From JBBIOU01 sp037443205 (GTDB lineage Bacteria > Bacteroidota > Bacteroidia > Flavobacteriales_D > UBA2798): a stretch of 64,000 bases of DNA. The stretch spans positions 62,001 to 126,000 of the forward strand of contig JBBIOU010000003.1 of NCBI GenBank assembly GCA_037443205.1, given 5' to 3'. Below are positions 35,107 through 42,047 of this stretch, piece after piece (the first letter of the stretch is position 1; every line of letters starts with the position of its first letter). Both the position numbers and the translations under genes were made by a program. The notes below the pieces were generated by a model. It did no database searches and had not been told where the DNA came from. It saw nothing but the letters and a program-made list of their open reading frames with translations.

Positions 35107-37683
35107 ATGAAAATCAAATTGCTTTTTATTGGGTGTTTACTGTATGTAAATGCATTGTATAGCCAAATTACAATCATCAATAACGATACAACTATCTGCT
35201 CAGGTAGTGTAACCTTAAATGCTACTGTTCTAAACGCTTCAAATCCTACAAGTCTTAATTTGAGCGATGATGTTTTTTCGGGGATAATTAACTTGGGATT
35301 TACCTTTCAGTATTATGGTGTAAACTATACGCAATGCCTCATATCATCAAATAATTACATTAACTTTAATTTAACAACACCCAATGGTTTTTCTCCCTGG
35401 ACCATCACTAACCCTGTTCCCGACCCCGCTACGACAGCTATTCATAATTCGGTTTTAGGACCCTGGCAAGATATTAACCCCGGGGTGGGAGGAACCGTTC
35501 GTTATGCTACCGTAGGAACTGCGCCAAACCGCATTTTTGTGGTTGAATATTGTAATGTTCCAATGTTTAGTTGTACCAATTTGCAATTTTCCAGTCAAAT
35601 ACAATTACACGAAAACGGAAACAAAATTCAAACACACATCATAAATAAGCCGCTTTGTACTACCTGGAACAATGGTCGGGCAATTCACGCAACTCACAAC
35701 AATGGAGGCACGCAAGCAACTGTAGTGCCCGGCAGAAATTCACCTTCGCAATGGACAGTAGTAAATGAAGGCCGAGAATTTATATGGAACGGAACAACCT
35801 ATACCGAAAGTTTAATCCCCTTTTCTCCGATTATTTTAGGTAATCCCAGTAATATTCAATGGACAGTTGCAGGTAATCCTACGGTAATCGGAACCGGTCC
35901 AAGCATCACTGTTAGCCCCACTTCTACCACAGCTTATGTGGCATCTGTAACAGGCGGGTGTGCCGGTATACCTTTTACTGATACGGTTGTTATCACCGTA
36001 GGTGGCTCCCTCGATTTAAGTAACGCAGTAGTAACAAATGCAACTTGTACGTCTAATAACGGAAGCATTACCGTTAATCCAACCGGTGGTTCGGGTAATT
36101 ATACCTATTTCTGGAGTCCGGGAGGGCAAACTACACAAACCATTACCAATCTTGCTCCGGGTAACTACACCGTAACAGTTAATGATATTAATAACGGCTG
36201 TGTTGGTACTGCTACTTTTACAATTACCAATGGTTCGGCTTTTTCTGTAAACATCAGCAATCCGCAGGATGTAACCTGCAACGGAGGAAATAACGGACAA
36301 GCAACAGCCAATGCCGCAGGCGCTATGGGACCGGTAAGTTACAGTTGGAGTCCCGGGGGACAAACCAATCAAACGGCCACCGGCTTAACAGCGGGCACCT
36401 ACACAGTTACAGCCACCGACCAATCTAACGGTTGTACGGCAACAGCTACAGTAACCATCAACGAGCCTGCTGCTGTAACCGGCACCATTACCATAAATAA
36501 CCAGGTAAGCTGCAATGGCGGTAATAACGGCTCGGCTACGGTAAATGCCGCAGGCGGCAATGGTACCTATACCTATAACTGGAGCCCTGCCGGAGGAACT
36601 GCTGCTACAGCCAATAATTTGTCGGCAGGTAATTATACCGTTACTATTACTGACGGCAACGGTTGCACCGGCACAGCCACAACTACTATTACAGAGCCGG
36701 CACCATTAACCAGTACCATGCAATCTACCAATGTAAGCTGCAACGGAGCCAATAACGGAACTGCTACGGTTACCCCGTCAGGCGGAACAGGCCCTTATAC
36801 CTATTTCTGGCCACTGTCCAGCAATACTACCAATACACAAACCGGTATGTTTGCAGGTACCTTTACGGTTACCGTAACCGATGCCAACGGCTGCCAGATT
36901 ACCGATACGGTAGTTATTACTCAACCTGCACCCATACAGGTAAGTTCTACCTCAACTCCGGCCAGTTGCGGCACCTCCAACGGCACAGCTACAGCCAACG
37001 TGGTATCGGGCGGCACAGGCCCCTATAGTTACTCCTGGCCTCAAAGCGGTCAAACAACCCAAACAGCCACAGGATTGCCGGCCGGCCCCAATAACTTTAC
37101 CGTAACCGATGCCAACGGCTGCACCGCCAATGGTGTTGCCAACGTAGGAACCATAAACGACCATGTGGCCGCTGCAACTGCCAACCCAACCAATGGAGTT
37201 GTGCCCCTAACGGTAAACTTTACCAACAACAGCCAAAATACTTCTACCTACTTCTGGGATTTTGGCAACAACTCTACCAGCACGGATGCCAATCCAAGCA
37301 CTACCTACACCAGCGAAGGTACTTATACGGTTATACTTATTGCAACCAATGCCGGTGGTTGCTCCGATACGGCATATCTGACCATTGTAGTGCTTAACGA
37401 ATCTTTTTTACTTGTACCCAATGTGTTCTCGCCCAATGGCGATGGTATAAATGATGAATTTAAAGTGCAATACCAGTACATTACCGAGTTTAACATGACT
37501 ATTGCAAACCGTTGGGGGACCATACTCTACGAAACTGCCAACATAGACCAGGGTTGGGATGGTAAACACAATGGAAATATGTGTGCTGACGGAACTTATT
37601 ATTACATCATTAAAGCCAAAGGTATTGAAGGTAAAGAGTACAACCTGAGCGGACACCTTACCATGTTTACCAAAAAACCCTAA
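35107..37683 (+). CDS. Large secreted SprB-repeat protein with type B T9SS C-terminus
   Basis: About 858 residues from ATG 35107 (MKIKLLFIGCLLYVNALYSQ, a good signal peptide); the in-frame GTG at 35086 is less likely. The N-terminal beta domain (about 35-230) is the one found in the protein at 1-635 (LGPWQDINPGVGG, GTAPNR). Five SprB-like repeats of ~75 residues follow (about 305-680: SCNGGNNGSATVNAAGGNG, NWSPAGGT, LSAGNYTVTITDGNGC). Then come a PKD domain (YFWDFGNNSTSTDANPS) and a gliding-motility-associated C-terminal domain (PNVFSPNGDGINDEF, NRWGTILYET, GTYYYIIKAKG). The architecture resembles SprB-type surface adhesins, but is far shorter than SprB itself. Confidence 0.92.
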   Translation: MKIKLLFIGCLLYVNALYSQITIINNDTTICSGSVTLNATVLNASNPTSLNLSDDVFSGIINLGFTFQYYGVNYTQCLISSNNYINFNLTTPNGFSPWTITNPVPDPATTAIHNSVLGPWQDINPGVGGTVRYATVGTAPNRIFVVEYCNVPMFSCTNLQFSSQIQLHENGNKIQTHIINKPLCTTWNNGRAIHATHNNGGTQATVVPGRNSPSQWTVVNEGREFIWNGTTYTESLIPFSPIILGNPSNIQWTVAGNPTVIGTGPSITVSPTSTTAYVASVTGGCAGIPFTDTVVITVGGSLDLSNAVVTNATCTSNNGSITVNPTGGSGNYTYFWSPGGQTTQTITNLAPGNYTVTVNDINNGCVGTATFTITNGSAFSVNISNPQDVTCNGGNNGQATANAAGAMGPVSYSWSPGGQTNQTATGLTAGTYTVTATDQSNGCTATATVTINEPAAVTGTITINNQVSCNGGNNGSATVNAAGGNGTYTYNWSPAGGTAATANNLSAGNYTVTITDGNGCTGTATTTITEPAPLTSTMQSTNVSCNGANNGTATVTPSGGTGPYTYFWPLSSNTTNTQTGMFAGTFTVTVTDANGCQITDTVVITQPAPIQVSSTSTPASCGTSNGTATANVVSGGTGPYSYSWPQSGQTTQTATGLPAGPNNFTVTDANGCTANGVANVGTINDHVAAATANPTNGVVPLTVNFTNNSQNTSTYFWDFGNNSTSTDANPSTTYTSEGTYTVILIATNAGGCSDTAYLTIVVLNESFLLVPNVFSPNGDGINDEFKVQYQYITEFNMTIANRWGTILYETANIDQGWDGKHNGNMCADGTYYYIIKAKGIEGKEYNLSGHLTMFTKKP
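36028..37146 (+). repeat. Five tandem SprB-like coding repeats
   Basis: Five units of roughly 210-240 bp encode the pattern TxxSCNGGNNGxATVxxxGG, YxYxWSPxGQTTQTAxxLxAG, TVTVTDANGC. They are imperfect at DNA level. The stretch is visibly richer in G+C than the surrounding DNA, owing to Gly/Ala/Thr/Pro codons. Confidence 0.8.
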
Positions 37684-37689
37684 TAGTAA

Positions 37690-37836
37690 AATAAACATAT
37701 AAAAGCACTAAGCCGAGGGGAAGAAAATTCATCCGGCAAAAAATTATATGTTGATGCGCAATACGGATTTATAAAATCAACTTTTAAATGGCTAAATAAT
37801 GGTGAAGCTGTACATCAGACATTTTGGGGTTTATAA
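37690..37836 (+). pseudogene. Start-less coding remnant between convergent genes
   Basis: A 48-codon stop-to-stop frame reads as coherent protein (… GKKLYVDAQYGFIKSTFKWL, then NNGEAVHQTFWGL, stop at 37834-37836) but has no ATG, GTG or TTG. It follows an in-frame TAA at 37687. It looks like the 3' end of a deleted gene. Its stop overlaps that of the SDR gene on the other strand. I do not recognise the family. Confidence 0.4.
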
Positions 37837-38652
37837 CCTTTTTTCTACTACCCATCTTACCATTGCAAAATACCAACCAAGGGGTAAAATTTTTCGTAAA
37901 CACAAAACAAATTTTTCCTGTAATCCAACTACATATCTTAATTTATAATTCTTAGCTGTGGCTGCTTTGTAAATAACTTTTGCTACTGCTTCGGGGCTGC
38001 GTGCAGTAATACCAACTTGTTGGGTGTTTTGATAACAGCGTTGTTCATAATCGTCATATTCAGTAAGCAAACCGTTTTTAAATAAATCTTGCGAACGCGA
38101 ATAAAAGTCGGTTTTTACTGGCCCCGGTTCTACACATTTTACTTTTATGCCAAGCGGTTTTAATTCATAATGAAGTGACTCTGAAAATCCTTCTACGGCC
38201 CATTTCGTTGCATGATATACACTGTAAATCGGAAAGGTTAAACGACCGCCAACGCTGGTAATATTAATAATTGTACCATTTTTATTTTTTCTGAAATGTG
38301 GCAAGATGTTTTTTATTACATTCATTACTCCGAATACATTAGTTTCAAATTGTTGTTGAATTTGCGCAGCAGTAGATTTTTCAAAAATGCCAATAGCGCC
38401 ATAGCCTGCATTATTAACTATAACATCAATTTTGCCAAAGTCATCAATAACTTTGTTTATGGTATTTTTTATAGTGTTGTTATCCGTAACATCAAGGGTA
38501 TAAAGTTTTACATTTTTAAATTCACGCAGTTCCTGTTCTTTATCCGGGTTACGCATGGTAGCCGCTACATTCCATCCTTTGGCAGAAAAGTATATGGCTG
38601 CAGATTTTCCAATACCCGAAGAGCATCCTGTAATTAAAATGGTTTTATTCAT
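37831..38652 (-). CDS. Short-chain dehydrogenase/reductase
   Basis: 273-residue classical SDR. It has the NAD(P)-binding TGCSSGIGKS at 9-17, NNAG at 80-83, catalytic S133 (ITSVGG) and Y146-K150 (YHATK). The 'EPGPVKTDF' segment is typical of classical SDRs acting on lipids, ketones or retinoid-like compounds; the substrate cannot be assigned. It overlaps the basic exported protein gene by 8 bp and closes the four-gene unit that begins with ferritin. Confidence 0.93.
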   Translation of the reverse strand: MNKTILITGCSSGIGKSAAIYFSAKGWNVAATMRNPDKEQELREFKNVKLYTLDVTDNNTIKNTINKVIDDFGKIDVIVNNAGYGAIGIFEKSTAAQIQQQFETNVFGVMNVIKNILPHFRKNKNGTIINITSVGGRLTFPIYSVYHATKWAVEGFSESLHYELKPLGIKVKCVEPGPVKTDFYSRSQDLFKNGLLTEYDDYEQRCYQNTQQVGITARSPEAVAKVIYKAATAKNYKLRYVVGLQEKFVLCLRKILPLGWYFAMVRWVVEKRL

Positions 38653-39352
38653 TTTTTTTTCTTTTTTTTAATTCTCTTTTTTCTTTGCGTAATTGCTTTT
38701 TTGTTTTTTGTTGTTCCGACTTTTCATCCCAAACACTATTTCTAGTTTTGGAAATAGCTCCCGGAGGCAATACATCGCGCGTAGAAGAACCTTTTACGCT
38801 GCGGTTTTTTTGCCTTGCTTTGTCAAGCTTTTTTTCAGAAAGGGTAAATGACGAGCGTTGATTATCTTTTTTGCTTCGTTTTTTCTTTCGGCTGCTTTCG
38901 GTATATAAATTTTCATTTTTCTGATTGGGGGCCGATTTATCTTTTCTTTTCTTGCCAAAAAAATTGGTGTCTTTTTTCTTTTTAGGTTTTTCTTTGGTTT
39001 TTTCGGCAAAAAATTCATCCTGATTTTTTCTTTTTTTACGTTTTTTACCGCGTTCGGTAAAAGAATCTTTTTGTTTGTTTTTTTTCCTTGTTACCGATTT
39101 TTCGCTAAAGCTATCACTTTGGTTATTTTTTTTTCTTTTTTTTGTTTTACTTTTAAAAGCATCGTTTTTCTCTGTATTTCTTTTTTTTTCTCGCTGTTTG
39201 GATGCAAAAGCGTTTTTTTCTTTTACCCGTTGCTTTTTAGTGCTCTTGGTGTTAAAGGTTTTTTTATTGTCGTTAACATCTCCTCCCTTATTTTTTTGAG
39301 CATAAATAAGCAAGGTGTTTACACATAATAATATGGTAAATAAAGATTTCAA
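38645..39352 (-). CDS. Very basic, Lys-rich exported protein with short repeats
   Basis: 235 residues with a signal peptide (MKSLFTILLCVNTLLIYAQ). The rest is dominated by Lys, Arg, Ser, Asn and Glu, with a loose repeat around D-[SAE]-F-[SAT]-E-[KR] spaced by KKRKK blocks (SDSFSEKSVTRKKNKQ, KDSFTERGKKRKKR, QDEFFAEKTKEKPKKK). Probably disordered. No known family. It might bind polyanions such as nucleic acid, LPS or polyphosphate; that is inference from charge. The start is TTG overlapping the upstream M28 stop by 4 bp (TTGA). The coding strand is almost pure purine over long runs. Confidence 0.72.
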   Translation of the reverse strand: MKSLFTILLCVNTLLIYAQKNKGGDVNDNKKTFNTKSTKKQRVKEKNAFASKQREKKRNTEKNDAFKSKTKKRKKNNQSDSFSEKSVTRKKNKQKDSFTERGKKRKKRKNQDEFFAEKTKEKPKKKKDTNFFGKKRKDKSAPNQKNENLYTESSRKKKRSKKDNQRSSFTLSEKKLDKARQKNRSVKGSSTRDVLPPGAISKTRNSVWDEKSEQQKTKKQLRKEKRELKKRKKNE

Positions 39353-40323
39353 GCGTTAATGCAAAAATAATATACCCCTTTAACTACTTCTGCCATTTTG
39401 TGGTAGTTTAATTTTTCGGGAGTGTCGGTTTTTTGATGATAATTTTTATTTCTTAAAAAGGCTGTGTCGGTAATCATCAAGGCGGGAAAATTAAATATCC
39501 AAAAATTTTTGTGGTCAGAAAAATCTACACCGGGTATTGCAGTTGGTCCGGTTAATGATTCTACCGGTATGTTTGCATATTTTTTTAGGGCTTTTTTTAC
39601 TTGTTTAACATGCTTACCCATTCCGTTTTTGCTAACTACAGCAATATAATTTCCTTTAGAGGGATATTTGAGTTTCATTATATCAACAGGATAGTCTTGT
39701 GATTTTTTTTCATCGCTGTAATAACCAATCATTTCCAGGCTAATCATTAACTTAACCGATTTATTTTCATCATATAATTTTTTTGCGTGTTGGTAGCTTC
39801 CCATTAATTCTGTTCTAAAAAAGGGAGGTTCTTCAAGTGTATAAAAAGCAATTTCTATGCAATGATTAATTAGCTTGGGTTTGTTAACCAGTAATAAGCG
39901 GGCTATTTCTAATAAACCGGCCACACCGCTGGCATTGTCATCAGCACCGGGTTGGTCATCGCACACGTCATAATGCGCTCCAACAACTATTCTGGGCAAA
40001 GTACTGTCGCCATAAATGCAATAGATATTTTTAACTTTTTTTTGTTTGGCGATATAGGTATGTTCGATAATATGACTGTAGCCATAAGCAGAAAGTTTTT
40101 GTTTTATGTAGTCAGCAGCTTTATCAAGCTCGTTAATATGTTGATGGTTTCGGTATTCAATAGATGCAAGTGTTTCCACATCCGTTTTTAAATTTTCCAC
40201 GTCAGGTATAACATTGGCAGGTGAAAAATTTGTATGGCTGTAAAATTGAAAAGCGGTAATAACACTTATTATTACCGCTGCAAAAAAATAAAATTTATAG
40301 CCAATATATCTATTTTTTATCAT
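39349..40323 (-). CDS. M28-family metallopeptidase (aminopeptidase-like), membrane-anchored
   Basis: 324 residues; residues 8-25 form an N-terminal hydrophobic anchor (YKFYFFAAVIISVITAF). The M28 zinc-peptidase core has H117/D119 (VVGAHYDVCDD), D128/D129 (QPGADDNASGVAG), the catalytic E164/E165 (TLEEPPFF) and a C-terminal His region (NKNYHQKTDTPEKLNY). It likely trims N-terminal residues from peptides in the periplasm. It overlaps ferritin (4 bp) upstream and the basic protein gene (4 bp) downstream. Confidence 0.92.
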   Translation of the reverse strand: MIKNRYIGYKFYFFAAVIISVITAFQFYSHTNFSPANVIPDVENLKTDVETLASIEYRNHQHINELDKAADYIKQKLSAYGYSHIIEHTYIAKQKKVKNIYCIYGDSTLPRIVVGAHYDVCDDQPGADDNASGVAGLLEIARLLLVNKPKLINHCIEIAFYTLEEPPFFRTELMGSYQHAKKLYDENKSVKLMISLEMIGYYSDEKKSQDYPVDIMKLKYPSKGNYIAVVSKNGMGKHVKQVKKALKKYANIPVESLTGPTAIPGVDFSDHKNFWIFNFPALMITDTAFLRNKNYHQKTDTPEKLNYHKMAEVVKGVYYFCINA

Positions 40324-40841
40324 TCATTGGCATTATTACTATTTGCGGCATTTACCGTAAGGTTTTCTATATCGCGGTCAAATAAATACAATCCTCCTTT
40401 GTCGTTGCCAATCATTTTTAATTTATCCATAATGGTTCTTGCAAGGGCTTCTTCTTCTATTTGTTCGGATACGTACCATTGCATAAAATTATGGGTTGCA
40501 TAATCTTTTTCTTTCAAGCAAATATCTACTACTTTATTAATTTCGGCAGACACCCATACTTCGTGTTGCAACAATTGCTCAAATACGGCATACATATCTT
40601 TAAAAGCTTTAGGGGGTTGTTTTAGTGCCGGAACAACGGCATGCCCGCCTCGCTCGTTAACATACCTTACTAATTTAAGCATGTGCATACGTTCTTCGTC
40701 TGAATGACGATATAAAAAATTTGCAATACCTCCTAATCCACTTACCTCAGCCCAGGAGGCCATAGCCAGATAAAACTGTGATGATTGTGCTTCAATCTCT
40801 ATTTGTTGATTTAATGCTTGTTCAACTTTTTTAGGTAACAT
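40320..40841 (-). CDS. ftnA: Bacterial non-heme ferritin
   Basis: 173 residues forming a four-helix-bundle ferritin. The ferroxidase ligands are E17 (QQIEIEAQSSQFY), E50 and H53 (DEERMHML), then the second pair of helices (HEVWVSAEINKVVDIC, QWYVSEQIEEEALART). It stores iron as a ferric core inside a 24-mer. It is the first gene of a minus-strand unit with 4-bp ATGA-type overlap to the M28 gene. No Fur-like box is evident in the 198-bp upstream gap, which is A/T-rich. Confidence 0.95.
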   Translation of the reverse strand: MLPKKVEQALNQQIEIEAQSSQFYLAMASWAEVSGLGGIANFLYRHSDEERMHMLKLVRYVNERGGHAVVPALKQPPKAFKDMYAVFEQLLQHEVWVSAEINKVVDICLKEKDYATHNFMQWYVSEQIEEEALARTIMDKLKMIGNDKGGLYLFDRDIENLTVNAANSNNANE

Positions 40842-41011
40842 AATGATAACGTATTAATTATTTACATTGTAAAATTAATAAAATTAATGCTTTCTTATAT
40901 ATATGAACAGTTAAAAGTTGCAAATGTTTTTAATTTATATCAGTTATATTTTTTACTGCAATTAAAATCAACAGAAACTATCCGGTTAATATTTTCAAGC
41001 AATATTTTTCG

Positions 41012-41019
41012 TAGGTTTG
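41012..41019 (+). promoter_or_regulatory. -7 promoter element TAGGTTTG
   Basis: Perfect TAnnTTTG match ending 20 nt before the ATG of the PfkB kinase gene; predicted leader about 15 nt. No -33 TTTG was found at the expected spacing. Confidence 0.45.
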
Positions 41020-41039
41020 TGTCGTTTAAAGATTAAAAC

Positions 41040-41966
41040 ATGAGTTTAGTTATAGTTGGTACAGTAGCATTTGATGCCATTGAAACACCTTTTGGTAAAA
41101 CCGATAAAATAGTAGGCGGAGCAGCAACTTACATTTCTTTGGCGGCATCTTACTTTAATAAAAATAATAAGTTGGTGTCGGTAATCGGTGATGATTACGA
41201 CTTTGGTATGCTCGAAAAAATGAAAGCCAAAGGCATAGATTTGGAAGGGCTGCAAATAAAGAAAGGCGAAAAGTCTTTTTTTTGGTCGGGGAAATACCAT
41301 TATGACCTGAATACGCGCGATACGTTAGATACACAACTAAACGTATTGGCCAATTTTAGTCCGCAATTACCTGAAAGTTATAAAAACTGTGAATTTTTAA
41401 TGTTAGGAAATTTAGATCCTAAAGTACAAATGCAGGTAATAGAACAAATCCCTAACCGGCCTAAATTAGTGGTGTTAGACACAATGAATTTTTGGATGGA
41501 TATTGCACTTGAAGATTTATTGAAAGTGATGCAAAAAGTAGATGTGATTACAATTAACGATGAAGAAGCCCGGCAACTTTCAAAAGAATATTCATTAGTA
41601 AAAGCAGCGCGCAAAATATTAACCATGGGACCCAAATATGTGGTTATTAAAAAAGGCGAACACGGAGCATTGTTGTTTGATAAAGAACACATGTTTTTTG
41701 CCCCCGCCTTGCCACTCGAAGAGGTTGTTGACCCCACCGGGGCCGGAGATACCTTTGCCGGTGGATTTATTGGTTATTTGGCACACACCAAAGATATTTC
41801 TTTCGATAATATGAAAAGGGCAATTATCATTGGTTCGGCATTAGCCTCGTTTACGGTAGAGAAATTTGGCGTTGAAAGAATTATTAATTTACAGGAAGAA
41901 GAAATAGACCAACGTATTCAACTGTTTGTTGACCTGGTAGATTTTAATATTGAATTTGTTGAGTAA
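41040..41966 (+). CDS. PfkB-family carbohydrate/nucleoside kinase
   Basis: 308 residues with the ribokinase fold. The N-terminal glycine-rich motif is DKIVGGAATYISLAASYF, and the C-terminal PfkB signature is DPTGAGDTFAGGFIGYLA (231-248) with catalytic D237. Family members phosphorylate sugars, nucleosides or their analogues. The N-terminus (VIVGTVAFDAIETPFG) resembles the bacterial 'adenosine kinase-like' PfkB group. Substrate not assigned. It is convergent with the OmpA-family gene. Confidence 0.92.
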   Translation: MSLVIVGTVAFDAIETPFGKTDKIVGGAATYISLAASYFNKNNKLVSVIGDDYDFGMLEKMKAKGIDLEGLQIKKGEKSFFWSGKYHYDLNTRDTLDTQLNVLANFSPQLPESYKNCEFLMLGNLDPKVQMQVIEQIPNRPKLVVLDTMNFWMDIALEDLLKVMQKVDVITINDEEARQLSKEYSLVKAARKILTMGPKYVVIKKGEHGALLFDKEHMFFAPALPLEEVVDPTGAGDTFAGGFIGYLAHTKDISFDNMKRAIIIGSALASFTVEKFGVERIINLQEEEIDQRIQLFVDLVDFNIEFVE

Positions 41967-42047
41967 TATCCCGACAAATAAAAAATACAGATATACTGCA
42001 AGTGCTTATGCAAAGTTTTTAAGCAGCCAATTACTCCAAAACACCGA

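Noticed and set aside
36028..37146. CRISPR-like tandem array
   Set aside because: The repeats are coding, ~75 codons long, diverged from one another and without spacer-repeat regularity or cas genes. They are SprB-type protein repeats.
36016..37164. Minus-strand open frames opposite the SprB-like repeats (36016-36372, 36952-37164)
   Set aside because: They are reverse-frame shadows of the repeat tract, rich in Cys, Gly and Ser owing to the Gly/Thr codon bias, with no start context.
39071..39328. Phe-rich open frames opposite the Lys-rich gene
   Set aside because: They arise automatically as the complement of AAA/AAG codons and have no membrane-protein logic beyond homopolymer Phe.
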